This document shows, in pieces, positions 23,091 to 33,784 of a stretch of DNA of 64,000 nt. Location: contig JBANSL010000009.1 of the NCBI GenBank assembly GCA_037127255.1, positions 3,592,001 through 3,656,000 on the forward strand, in the 5' to 3' direction. The notes under the pieces are model-generated. The model saw nothing but the letters and a program-made list of their open reading frames with translations, was not told the DNA's origin and ran no database searches. Both the position numbers and the translations under genes were made by a program. Numbering within the stretch: the stretch's first letter is position 1; each line of letters opens with the position of its first letter. This DNA comes from Persicaria tinctoria (Eukaryota > Streptophyta > Magnoliopsida > Caryophyllales > Polygonaceae).

Positions 23091-23799
23091 ACCAATGCCG
23101 AGAAACATCTGTCAAAACACAAAAAGTACCAAACAATTGAGTAAAAAACAAACAAGAAACTCATTTTATTATCCGCGGACGAAGGTCCAAGAAACTACTC
23201 ATAAGAAATCGTCCGCGGATGAAAAAGAACAGATACGTGGCAATCATGCACACTTCCCACGAGTATAACACGTGTTGAAAGCGGAGCACCACGTGGCGTA
23301 ACATGCAGGAGAGTCGAAAATCTATAAATAGGGAAAAACTTCATAAGATAAAGGACTTTTTGGAAACGAAGGGAAGAGAGGAAGGCGGATTAAGATATAG
23401 TGAAACCAGGAGAAAGAAGGGAAAGAAGCAATTACACGCGAAAGAGAAGTCTGATAAAAAGAAGAGAATACACATCATGTACAAATGTCAATCTCCGCGG
23501 ATGTAAAACCTGTCTACTTTTAGTGTAGAATTCTATTAAGAGTTGACGTTAATAAACCTCAAGACATTCCACGACGACAGGTATAGTAAGCTTGGTTTCC
23601 AAATTGTCTAGGAAAAACTCGATAAGGGAACCGCCATTCGCAGTTAAAACAAATTAACTTAACTTCCCGCGGCACAGGTTGGGTCGTGTCGATTCCTTCG
23701 ACGCGGGTCAGGTAAGTCCGTTGAGAAGGACGTACGTTTCATCAAGAAGGTTCCCGGGCCCCACATAAAAATGGTGGCCTTTCGTTTCGCGGTTTTTCA
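23091..23799 (+). repeat. 5' LTR
   Basis: Starts ACCAATGCCGAGAAAC and ends GCGGTTTTTCA directly before the primer site. The end is a normal CA, but the start is not TG: identity with the 3' LTR begins at ACCAATG. It contains four CCGCGG palindromes. A 68-codon frame inside (23303-23506) recurs in the 3' LTR and is not a gene. Confidence 0.9.
23234..23331 (+). promoter_or_regulatory. LTR promoter: ACGT-core boxes and TATA box
   Basis: Three ACGT-core (G-box/ABRE-like) sites lie in a row: TACGTGGC (23234), ACACGTGT (23268) and CCACGTGGC (23289). A good TATA box, CTATAAATAG, follows at 23322. This is a compact promoter of the kind driven by bZIP or bHLH factors. The 3' LTR carries the same sites at about 42091-42188. 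Stress or ABA responsiveness is only inferred from the boxes. Confidence 0.65.
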
Positions 23800-23800
23800 C

Positions 23801-23820
23801 TGGCGCCGTCCGTGGGGACC
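23801..23820 (+). other. Primer-binding site
   Basis: TGGCGCCGTCCGTGGGGACC starts one base after the LTR end CA. The TGGCGCC start is the usual complement of a tRNA 3' end. The rest differs from the tRNA-Asp primer sites at 1886 and 36144, so a different tRNA is probably used; I do not assign it. Confidence 0.8.
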
Positions 23821-23931
23821 CCCTCACACTAAGGGGTTTCCTATTTTAAATTTGATTAAAATCTACAAATGTAAGTTTTCAGATATCTAACATCGAACTT
23901 TCTGACAAGACAGATTCACAATAGCAAGGAA

Positions 23932-26175
23932 ATGAGTGATAACCAAAATCACCAGACTCAGGACATGAGTCAAGGAGATCACCAAGATCAAGAAGCCTCG
24001 AGCATGTATGTCTCGCTGACGCCCCCAACTAATCCTAATGCTGAGATGGGGGAACAGAACCTTGAAACTCCTCCTCAACCCTACGGTAATCAGTATGGAT
24101 TAGACGGAGGATTCATTCCACAAAACTTCTGGTATTATGAAGCGCGACACGAACAGCCAAATCCTTTTCAACAGGAGCAGGCTCAATACTTTTACTATGA
24201 TCAATGGGGACAGAATCCGCGTCAGCAAGGAAATTATAGGCCAGAAGGACAGTATGGGAATTTTGATCGTCGTAACACTGTTTATGAAAATCCCAGTAAC
24301 TGGAACTATGGTTTTCAGAACCAAGAAGTGCCATACCAGACGTGGCAAGATGATCACTATCACAGAGAAGGTAAACATCGACGCGGAGATAGGTCAACAG
24401 ATGTTTCGACCTCAACAAAATCTGACTCTATAGAAAAAAGAAACGAGAATGCACCAACCGGATTCCCATCAGTGTTTACTCAAGAGATCTGCTCCGCGAC
24501 AGTACCGAAGCGATGGAGAGATGTGAACCTAATGAAGTATGACGGAACAACTGATCCTGAAGATCATCTATGTCATTTTGCTACCGCAATGGGGATTAAC
24601 GAATACAATGACGCCATGTTATGCAGAACGTTCCCTTCAACCTTAACAAAGATCGCACTAACTTGGTTCACCAACCTTCCCAAAGGGTCCGTAACCAATT
24701 TCGCCCAAATGTCTCACATCTTCACTTCTTATTTTGGAAGTGCGCGGTCGAGAAAGAAGACTATGCTCGATTTGAATTCCATCAGGCAAGGAGCTGGGGA
24801 ATCTTTGGGGCATTTTTTCACTCGTTTCACCAGTATGGTAGTCCAAATCCCTAACTTCAATCACGAATCAGCTATTATCATACTTATGGGCAATTTGGCT
24901 GAAGGGGATTTTAAGACATACTTATTTCGAAAAAAGCCCACAAGTTATGATGACTTAAGAGAGCGAGTCTCTAGACAGATTGAAGCAGAGGAAGCAGCCG
25001 CGTCCAGCTCAAAGGCGAATACTGGGAATTCAGGACCTTTTGGGAAATTAGTAGGAAAATTCAGAAAGGAGAAAGCCAAGCCTCCTAGACATCATTCGGA
25101 GGCAGTAGATTTCCGTCCCCACCGTGATGAAGTGCATATGAACTTAGAAAGGGGTCAAGGATCTTGTCGTAGGGAAGATCCTCCGCGTTCTCATCATCCA
25201 CGAGAGAATCAATACAGAAATCACGATGTGAGATCTCCACCTAGGAGGGAGAACCGACCCGATCACAGACCTCGATGGGGGGACCGAGGTCCTAGGTTTG
25301 ATGAATCTCGGAATCCACAAGAACGATTTGATAGGCAACAAGATCCGCGCAGAGAACTCCCATTCCATAACCGGGGAAGAGGGAGAGGAAGAAGAGGACG
25401 CGGAGGAAGATACAACAACACACCAGTAGCTCAGAGATCTGTCAATCAAAGAGAAGCTCGAAAGACAGAAGAAGGTCAGATACCCGAACCAGAAGGCTTC
25501 ATCAACACCCTTGCAGGAGGTTTGTCTATGGCCGGATCTAGCAGGCAGGAAAAAGGAAACTATGAGAGGGAAGGAAGACAGCCACCATCCGCGTCAAGTA
25601 GAAGAATTTCTCTCACACAGCATGAGAACATTTCCTTCACTCCGAAAGACGCGGAGGAAATAAGAATGCCACATTCAGACCCACTGGTCATTCATGTACA
25701 GATAGCTGCCAAAACCGTCAAAAGAGTATTTATTGATACCGGGTCCTCTGTGGACATCCTATCGTGGGAAGCATTTTCTCAAATGGGAATCTCCGCGGCT
25801 TCGTTGAAACCATATCCAGGAACGCTGATCACATTTTCAGGAGGAGAAGTACAGGTGGCTGGCACAATCGAGCTTACAGTGGTTCTGGGGACGCCTCCTA
25901 ACAGGCGTATAGAAAATATTGTGTTCACAGTAGTGAAGATTCCCACCGTGTATAATGCTTTGTTGGGCCGTGTCTCGCTTTACAAATTCCAAATGGTAGT
26001 TTCAATCTACCACTTTTTGGGAAAATTCCCGTTACCAGGTGGAGGAATAGGTGAGGTCCGCGGACAACAACCAGAAAGCAGAAGCTGTTACTTAACCTCC
26101 ATCAAGAAAAATAAAGAAGTAATGTGTGTAAGTGAGAATTACGAATCCGAGGTCGGAGACAGTGACTCAGCCTAG
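23932..26175 (+). CDS. gag-protease polyprotein
   Basis: 747 codons. Residues 1-160 are Gln/Asn/Tyr-rich. The plant gag domain spans about 195-365 (LMKYDGTTDPEDHL, then LTWFTNLP and LGHFFTRF). A basic Arg/Gly tract with RGRGRRGRGG lies near 480-495, and I see no CCHC zinc knuckle. A retropepsin-like aspartic protease follows with its active site FIDTGSSVDI near residue 600. The frame ends in TAG (26173-26175), but the downstream pol frame (from 26218) is in exactly the same phase. Either readthrough joins them or a CAG became TAG. The start is the first ATG after the 110-base leader. The product builds and matures the virus-like particle. Confidence 0.9.
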   Translation: MSDNQNHQTQDMSQGDHQDQEASSMYVSLTPPTNPNAEMGEQNLETPPQPYGNQYGLDGGFIPQNFWYYEARHEQPNPFQQEQAQYFYYDQWGQNPRQQGNYRPEGQYGNFDRRNTVYENPSNWNYGFQNQEVPYQTWQDDHYHREGKHRRGDRSTDVSTSTKSDSIEKRNENAPTGFPSVFTQEICSATVPKRWRDVNLMKYDGTTDPEDHLCHFATAMGINEYNDAMLCRTFPSTLTKIALTWFTNLPKGSVTNFAQMSHIFTSYFGSARSRKKTMLDLNSIRQGAGESLGHFFTRFTSMVVQIPNFNHESAIIILMGNLAEGDFKTYLFRKKPTSYDDLRERVSRQIEAEEAAASSSKANTGNSGPFGKLVGKFRKEKAKPPRHHSEAVDFRPHRDEVHMNLERGQGSCRREDPPRSHHPRENQYRNHDVRSPPRRENRPDHRPRWGDRGPRFDESRNPQERFDRQQDPRRELPFHNRGRGRGRRGRGGRYNNTPVAQRSVNQREARKTEEGQIPEPEGFINTLAGGLSMAGSSRQEKGNYEREGRQPPSASSRRISLTQHENISFTPKDAEEIRMPHSDPLVIHVQIAAKTVKRVFIDTGSSVDILSWEAFSQMGISAASLKPYPGTLITFSGGEVQVAGTIELTVVLGTPPNRRIENIVFTVVKIPTVYNALLGRVSLYKFQMVVSIYHFLGKFPLPGGGIGEVRGQQPESRSCYLTSIKKNKEVMCVSENYESEVGDSDSA

Positions 26176-29100
26176 TTCTCAGAAGCCGAACTGGAGGTTC
26201 GGCCGACAGAAGTCAAGATGTCTACCGCGGATGAGAAAATTGCATTTACACCCTTTTCTAACTCAAAGGAAAAAGTCTATCTGGGACAAGCATTGGAAGT
26301 AAGAGAAAGAGTTAGAGTTTTAGAAATCATAGCAAGGTCAAGAGACATCTTTGCATGGAGTCCTCGAGACCTGCTAGGTGTCCCGTCTGCAATAGCTTTA
26401 CATACTTTAAGGATTCGCCCGGGAACGAAACCTGTAGTGCAGAAGAGGAGAAAAATGGCACCAGAAAAAGCTGCCGCGGCAAGAGAAGAAACTAATAAAC
26501 TTTTAGAAGCTGGCTTCATAGAGGAAGTGGAAGATTCTGAATGGCTTTCAAACGTAGTCCTGGTGAAGAAATCTAATGGGAAATGGAGGATGTGTATCGA
26601 TTTTACTGATCTCAACAAGTCCTGCCCAAAAGATAGTTACCCACTTCCATCCATAGATGAACTTGTCGATGGAATCGCGGGAAACAAAGTCCTTAGTTTT
26701 CTTGATGCATACTCAGGATACAATCAGATAAACCTGGATCCTTCAGACAAAAAAGCTACGACTTTCATCACCAGCCAGGGAATTTTTTGTTATCGCATCA
26801 TGCCTTTTGGACTCAGAAATGCGGGAGCAACGTTTCAGAGAACAGTCGATCGGATCTTTCGTAATCAAATTGGCAGGAATGTTTCGATTTACGTTGATGA
26901 TATTGTCGTCAAAAGTGAAAGAGCAAAAGATCACGCTGCGGATTTACAGGAGACTTTTGATTCCCTTCGAAGAGGAGGTTTGAATTTAAATGCAGAAAAA
27001 TGTGTCTTTGGGGTTGATTCTGGGAAATTCCTTGGTTTTATGGTTAGCCATAGAGGAATTGATGTTAATCCTGAAAAAATTACATCAATTCAAAATCTTC
27101 AACCACCGTGGACGATCAAAGAATTACAATCTCTAAATGGAGCAGTGAACTATTTGAGCCGTTTTTGCTCCTACCTGGCGGATAAGTCGTTGCCTTTCTT
27201 TCTCTACTCAAGAAGAAGGGACCGATACGGTGGACTCCTGAATTGCAAGATGCCTTTGAAAATTTAAAACTTTTTCTAACATCGCTTCCTACCCTTCACC
27301 AACCTGAGAAACAAGAAGTCCTCCATCTGTATTTATCTGTAAAAAATGTCACCATCAGTGCAGTTTTGACGCGAGAAGAAAAGTTCCCGGTCTACTACAT
27401 CAGTCGTGTTCTTCAGGACGCGGAGACAAGATACGAACCAGTGGAGAAAATGATCCTGTGCTTGACATTCGCGGCAAGAAGGCTAAGGCCTTATTTTCAA
27501 GATCATCCAGTCCGAGTAATGACAGATTTGCCGATGCGACAGATCCTCCACTCGCCATGTTTATCAGGGAGAATGATGAAATGGGCAGTCGAACTCACAG
27601 AATTTGAGATAGAGTACACTCCGCGGAAAGCGACCCTCGCTCAATCTCTGACTGATTTCATCAGTGAGACAAGTTTCGAATCAAGCTCTCCAATGGAAAG
27701 AAGTGAGTGGACACTCAGGGTAGATGGTGCAGCTAACAAAGATGGATGCGGAGCAGGGGTTACACTAACAGCACCTGATGAACGGCAGTACAACTATGCC
27801 TACAAGTTGGATTTCCAAACTACCAACAATGAAGCCGAATATGAAGCCTTGCTAGCTGGACTGGAAATAGCTTTGATTAAGGGTGCTAGGCAAGTATCAG
27901 TTTTCACCGATTCCGAAGTTGTGACACGGCAAATATCAGAGGAATATGAAGCCAGGACTGGATTAATGCCAGATTACCAGAGAAAAGCGCAGACACTTTC
28001 TAAAGCTTTTTTGAGTTTTTGTGTAACAACTGTTCCTAGGGGTGACAACCAGCAAGCGGACGCGTTGGCACGTTTGGGAGCTGTAATGCCAGAGGAAGTA
28101 GGAAAAGAGGTGATTCTGGAAAGGATGAGCAACCGAAGACTCATCCAAGAAATCTATCAGGTACAAGAAATGGAGGTGGAAGACTGGAGAGCACCAATCG
28201 CGGATTATTTAGGTAAAGGTACCCTACCTGAAGACAGAACCGCTGCTAAGAAGATACTCGTTAAGTCCTCTCGATTCACTATCAGGGAAGGAAAACTGTA
28301 CAAGAGAGGGTACTGCTTACCTGATCTGTTGTGCGTATCGTCAGAAAAAGGAAGTCAAGTAGTGGAGGAACTACATGATGGGGTTTGCTCGCATCACCAA
28401 GGATGGAGAGCTATTGTGGCCAAAGCAATCAGGCTGGGATATTATTGGCCTACTATGAGACATGATGTCCAAAGTTATATACAGAAATGTGACGCGTGCC
28501 AAAGGTTTGGAAATCTAAATCACCGTCCTTCTGAGACAATGAAGAGTATAGCCGGAGCTTGCCCTTTTTCTGTTTGGGGAATGGACATTCTCGGTCCATT
28601 TCCCACTGCTCCTGGACAGTTGAGGTATGTTTTGGTCCTAGTTGATTACTTCACCAAATGGGTGGAAGCCGAAGCAATGGGATTGATAACCGCGGAAAAG
28701 GTGAGAAAGTTTTTATGGAGAAATGTTGTTTGCCGCTTCGGAGTACCCGAAACAATAATTACAGACCATGGGCCACAATTCGATTGCGAAAGGATCAGAG
28801 ATTTCTGTGTGGGGCTGGGCATCAATCTTAAGATCTCCTCCGTAGCTCACCCTTAGACGAATGGGCAGGCGGAAACAACCAACCGACAGCTGTTACATGG
28901 GATACGAAAGAAACTCGACAACACAGCAAAAGGGCGTTGGGCAGAACTCTTACCATTAGTGCTCTGGTCTTACCGCACATCAACAAAGACTCCCACTGGA
29001 GAAACCCCATTCTCTTTAGTCTTTGGTATGGACGCGGTCATCCCAGCAGAGAGATTGATACCATCAGCATGGGTAATGACCTATGACCCGGATATCAATG

Positions 29101-29405
29101 ATGAAGCACTGGAATTTGAGCTCCATCTCATAGAAGAACGCAGAATGACAGCTGCTTTGAAGGAGCTAGAATACAAGAGGAGGCTTTCCAAGTATCAAGA
29201 TAAACGAATTTCCCCGCGGCATCTTAAAGAAGGAGATCTAGTGCTGCGACAAGCTACGTCGGGGGGGAAGCTAGATCCCAACTGGGAAGGACCGTATATA
29301 ATTATCAAGGAAGTCCAAAAAGGCGCATATAAACTCAGCACTCCCGAAGGAATCATCTTGAACAAGACTTGGAACGCTGACAATCTAAAAAAGTATTATG
29401 TGTAA
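26176..29405 (+). pseudogene. pol: reverse transcriptase, two RNase H domains, integrase
   Basis: The reverse transcriptase has RMCIDFTDLNK, MPFGLRNAGATFQR and the catalytic YVDD at about 26890. A shift near 27200 moves the frame to 27243-28856, which holds a first RNase H (from 27243, active-site residues poor) and a second RNase H (27718-28080) with D, E, D, D in VDGAA, NNEAEYEAL, FTDSE and GDNQQADAL. The integrase has the H-H-C-C zinc region (HHQGW...CDACQRF) and D, D, E in WGMDIL, ITDHGPQF and NGQAE. A TAG replaces the conserved Gln of HPQTNGQ at 28854-28856; the frame then resumes to 29405. Dual RNase H is a Tat-lineage trait. This copy cannot make full-length pol. Confidence 0.9.
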
Positions 29406-29500
29406 CCACCAAAACAGCTAAGTAAATATAAAACTAAGTCGCACCCGCAAAAATCAAATAAAGCGGTTAGAGGGCGCTTTCTATGATGATTCGCACTTAA

Positions 29501-30436
29501 GATGATACTTCATATAAAGTCCTAAGACGCTGGAGCTTATATCCGCGTCAGGCCTCTGATCGAATCCGCATTCTCAGAGATGATACTTCGTATAAAGTCC
29601 TAAGACGCTGGAGCTTATATCCGTGTCAGGCCTCTAATCGAATCCGCATTCTCAGAGATGATACTTCGTATAAAGTCCTAAGACGCTCGAGCTTATATCC
29701 GCGTCAGGCCTCTGATTGAATCCGCATTCTCAGAGATGATACTTCGTATAAAGTCCTAAGACGCTGGAGCATATATCTGCGTCAGGCCTCTGATCGAATC
29801 CGCATTCTCAGAGATGATACTTCGTATAAAGTCCTAAGACGCTGGAGCTTATATCCGCGTCAGGCCTCTGATCGAATCCGCATTCTCAGAGATGATACTT
29901 CGTATAAAGTCCTAAGACGCTGGAGCTTATATCCGCGTCAGGCCTCTAATCGAATCCGCATTCTCAGAGATGATACTTCGTATAAAGTCCTAAGACGCTG
30001 GAGCTTATATCCGCGTCAGGCCTCAGATCGAATCCGCATTCTCAGAGATGATACTTCGTATAAAGTCCTAAGACGCTGGAGCTTATATCCGCGTCAGGCC
30101 TCTGATCGAATCCGCATTCTCAGAGATGATACTTCGTATAAAGTCCTAAGACGCTGGAGCTTATATCCGCGTCAGGCCTCTGATCGAATCCGCATTCTCA
30201 GAGATGATACTTCGTATAAAGTCCTAAGACGCTGGAGCTTATATCCGCGTCAGGCCTCTGATCGAATCCGCATTCTCAGAGATGATACTTCGTATAAAGT
30301 CCTAAGACGCTGGAGCTTATATCCGCGTCAGGCCTCTGATCGAATCCGCATTCTCAGAGATGATACTTCGTATAAAATCCTAAGACGCTGGAGCATAGCT
30401 TCGCAACAGGTCTCTAATTAAATCCGTATTCTCAAA
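29501..30436 (+). repeat. 78-bp minisatellite, about 12 copies
   Basis: The block beginning GATGATACTTCGTATAAAGT recurs at 29501, 29579, 29657 and then every 78 bases to 30359. The units are almost identical, apart from the first and the last. Each carries TATCCGCGTCAGGCC, i.e. one TCCGCG motif per unit. It lies between the end of pol and the antisense genes. Tandem repeats in this 3' region are known for Tat/Ogre elements and are a proposed source of satellite DNA. It is not a CRISPR array: there are no unique spacers. Confidence 0.95.
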
Positions 30437-30627
30437 GATAACACTTCATTATTAATCAGATCATTAGAGTTCTAAGTATGGTCAACTTTTCAAAGGACCA
30501 AACCCATCGGTGAACAACAGTTAAAATATTAAAAAAGAAATACTCTTTTGGGATTCCCAAAAAAGTATCATGATTATTGAAAGAAATTACAACGGTTGAC
30601 TCATGATTAAAACAAGCATCCTTCAAC

Positions 30628-31139
30628 CTATATCCGCGGAAAACGCCCTGGGATAATACGAGTTCTGCCCTGACTTAAACGAAATCCATTTGAGGGGGGA
30701 CCATCTGACTCTGAAGAAGCCCACTCCGCGTCCACCTCATCTCCCACAGCATCCAAGATCTGGACGTCGAAGCGATTCTCACCTTTATGAACAAAGGTAA
30801 GAGAAGAACCAATATGGACGCTGTGAGTCTCAGCAAAGTCATTCCAACCACCCCTAAAAAATGGAACCCTATAGTCTCCACGCATAACCTCCACCGGGAA
30901 ATCACGAAGAATCCTAGTAGATAGGAGGATACTCCTAGGAAGACCTGGCCCAAGTCTATCTTCGAAGCATAAGGGCAAGGACTAACAAAAACAAACAGAT
31001 TTCAAGAGATGCTAGTAGATAAATTAACTTGATGAAAAATAAAATCAACAACAAATGAACTGACCAAACGAAGAAGTTGCTCAGGAAAGCTAATTCTCTC
31101 ACAGAATGACCAAGGTAAACCATCCATGGAAGGCATCAT
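30628..31139 (-). CDS. B3-domain protein A, antisense within the retrotransposon
   Basis: Two exons on the minus strand: 31139-31065 (25 codons, ending EQLLRL) and 30981-30628, with a GT donor (GTCAGT) and an AG acceptor, phase 0. The predicted protein of about 142 residues is one B3-like domain: a WSFCERI first strand, LPRSILLSTRILRDFPVEV, then FFRGGWNDFAETHSVHIGS, LTFVHKGENRFDVQILD. The GGW..F.....GS...F.H.G...F.V pattern is that of plant REM-type B3 DNA-binding domains. No other domain is present. Neighbours B and D share the same intron position. Product and function are inferred from the fold only. It appears intact. Confidence 0.75.
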
Positions 31140-31480
31140 GAAAGTACAGCAATGGGTTCAATGGTTTCTTTCCTACACTCTCCTTTTTATATAGCAAAGG
31201 TCTAGACATGTGTCGAAAAAACTGAAAATGTTGAACACATAAGTTTGAAATGTCACGTCATTGGGACAAAAACCACAGGTGCCATGCATAAGATAAATAG
31301 TAAATACTGTTACTGAATCTCTCAGAAATCCTGTGAGGTGAATATCATGACAATTAACCTCGAAAGACTTAACATGCATAAACAGAGAAATTCCCAGGAG
31401 TAGCTGCCGTGAGCTAGCTAAACCTCTACATCTCGAAACAGATGGAAGAGCCTAAAACCTTATTTAGAACTGAGAATTTT

Positions 31481-31907
31481 TTAAGAACCATTCGAAATTA
31501 TTTCAGGAGGGACCCGATTCTCGTTATTTCCCCCACGCGGATCAACCACCTGAACTTCGAATGGAGCCTCGCCCGTATGAGTGAAAATCATAGAAACCCC
31601 CTGCTCAAAGCCGTGTGAGTCTACAGAGTCCTTCCATCCGCGGCCAAAGTAAAGAAAACCACCGTTACACCGCTCTATGCAAACCATGAAGTTGTGCAAT
31701 AGATAGGATGATAGAAAAACGTGACCAGGGATAGCGTCGGCATATTCCTCCTCAAACCGAAGTGGAAGTAACTAAAAAGAATAAAGAAGTATTAGTTAAA
31801 AGTAAGTTTTCTAAAGATTTCCAACATAGTTAGCTCACCAAGTGTAGGAACTGTTCCGGGTAATCAATCGCTTGAAAGAAAGCCCAGCGGGTGGCACAAC
31901 CACCAAG
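31481..31907 (-). CDS. B3-domain protein B, antisense within the retrotransposon
   Basis: Exon 2 spans 31771-31481 (LLPLRFEEEYADAIPGHVFL, then FLYFGRGWKDSVDSHGFEQG, SMIFTHTGEAPFEVQVVD). Exon 1 ends at 31839 with WAFFQAIDYPEQFLHL and a GTGAGC donor, phase 0. The layout matches genes A and D. I could not find a good ATG for exon 1: the frame runs back past 31907 to a stop without Met. The start is therefore either upstream in another exon or lost. It is divergent to gene C, whose ATG is at 32104, so the roughly 200 bases between may be a two-way promoter. Confidence 0.65.
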
Positions 31908-32347
31908 GGCACGCGTCCTTCTTTTTCAAGACAAAATTACCAGGTGTTAAATCTTTTCCCAAGATCGACAAAAGTAAAAACTCAAAGGAAATTAAAATTA
32001 CTTATCGGTAAGAAGCGATGAAACCAAGGATAGGAAAACCTCACGAGACGAGTATAAAACTCACCCAAAACATCTAGGGGTAAAGAGCAAACTTAAAAAC
32101 AAAATGGATCCAAACTCACAGCCTAGGGCTTTCTACAGAGTCATTATGAGAGAAGAACAACTTCAAACCCTTCGCCTCCCTCTCACGTATGTCCTAATCG
32201 ACGAAGACGCTCATACTCAGGCTAGACTCTGGTCCCGCTCCAACCAGGAACACGAGGTGAAGGTAGACAAAGATGAAGATGGCCTTTTTTGGCTAACCCA
32301 AGGGTGGCGCGACTTCACACGAGCAAATCGAGTCAATGTCGGGTCCG

Positions 32348-33768
32348 TGATGAGCGGTTTTTAGTCGCCTAAACCGTATCAAAATAAATTCGAACCTACC
32401 TAACTAATGTAGTGTGGTAAGCACGAGTCGATCCCACAGAGAATCAAGTTATTCATGAGTTAAGCTTATTTACCAATTAGTATGAAACGGGGGTTTTGAT
32501 TGATTGAAATAAGAAAGAAAATAAAATAAACTATAAACAAATGATGCAAAATAATTTAGAAAGATCGCTCTACCTACAACTATCCACTTTATTTGGTTGA
32601 ATTGATATTGTAACTTCCTCTTGTCCTTTTAGGTTTCCTATGAATGCCCTTGTCCCGACCTAATATAGTTACTAGTCCAATCAGTCCTAGAAACCCTTAT
32701 TAATCGAACAGTCCCTAAAGAAGGATTTAACCCAATTGATAGCTTTAAGTTCAGAGATTAACCAAGGTATTTGCAGTCCCTAAAGAGGGATTTAACAACA
32801 CATCCAACTTCCTACCCATCCAATTAGTTCAATCAGCCCTAAAGAGATAAGTTTGCCACTTGGGTTAAGGTTCACAATCAGGAATCTACAAAACCCTAGC
32901 AATTGAATTGATTCTACCAAGTTGATCAGTCGAGATAGAATAAAACAATCAAACATTCAAGCACAAAGAAGTCGAAACATTCAATATAGGAAATAAGGAA
33001 CAAGATTCAGAAACTCACAAATCAATCCAAACAAAGCTTTAAATTGTAGATAGAACGGGAGAGTTTAGGTCTCCATAAAAGTAAAACAAAACATAATTAG
33101 GTTAAAGGTGGAACAATTTTAACCGGCCGTATGTCACGTTTTGGCCTCCACTGTTCGGCCTCAAACCAACATAATAGAAACTAGGGTTTTTTTCCTCAAA
33201 ACGGCGCGCCGACTGTCCGTGCGGCGGGCGCAGCATGAATACCGCCCCTGGCGGCGGGCGCAGCAAACTATGCGGCGGGCGCAGCAAACTATGCGGCGGG
33301 CGCAGCAAACCATGCGGCGGGCGCTGCATTGGGTTTTCCCGAAAATTCCGTCTCGAATTAGCTCTTGACGTCAACATGAAAGTTGTAGCTCTCTGAAAGA
33401 GCTTTCCAACGCATGGTCATAATAGTCGATCGGACAACCGAGGCCTCCAGAAAGTGCAAAACAAGTTCAGCATGTCTGGCGACAACTTCTGCAGACTTGT
33501 TCTTCGTTTAGGTTCGCTTCTTCTTCTCAGGACCTCTTGAGATCTTCATGTAAGCTTCTTCGATCAACTAGACATTCTCATCCAATGCGTTATCAACCCA
33601 TGTCTCCTCCTCGGATCCACGATTACCTGAAATAATCAATAAAAGCATGTAGATTTCGACTCCACCAACATAGAGAGCAAATATGCAAATTGCACTTAAT
33701 CCATGCATGATATGCATCTTAACTAAGCTAAATGCAACCTATTATGCCTACCTATATGCATGCTATCA
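32348..33768 (-). repeat. 3' LTR of the nested element
   Basis: 1421 bp, about 20 bp shorter than its partner because of a different number of 21-bp GC-rich units at 33221-33328. Otherwise only a handful of base differences. Confidence 0.9.
33221..33328. repeat. GCGGCGGGCGCAGCAAACYAT minisatellite (left LTR)
   Basis: About five units of 21 bases or variants, one extended by ATGAATACCGCCCCTG. The frames running through it are repeat artefacts. The copy in the other LTR (37038-37165) has a different number and order of units. Confidence 0.85.
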
Positions 33769-33784
33769 AACTCCCCCACACTTA
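33769..33784 (-). other. Polypurine tract of the nested element
   Basis: The minus strand reads AAGTGTGGGGGAGTT immediately before the 3' LTR start TGATAGC. A near copy (CTCCCCCACACTTAAAC on the plus strand) lies inside the element at about 35154-35171 and could act as a second initiation site. Confidence 0.75.

Noticed and set aside
23303..23506. 68-codon frame repeated exactly at 42160-42363
   Set aside because: Both lie within the two LTRs; the repetition is LTR identity, not a gene family.
29501..30436. Regular repeats resembling a CRISPR array
   Set aside because: Whole 78-bp units repeat with no unique spacers, the genome is plant, and the position fits the 3' minisatellite of a Tat-like element.
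33102..33377. Arg/Pro- or Gly-rich frames across the GC-rich minisatellite (also 36958-37259)
   Set aside because: Open only because the 21-bp repeat is a multiple of three; they sit within LTRs and lack any domain.
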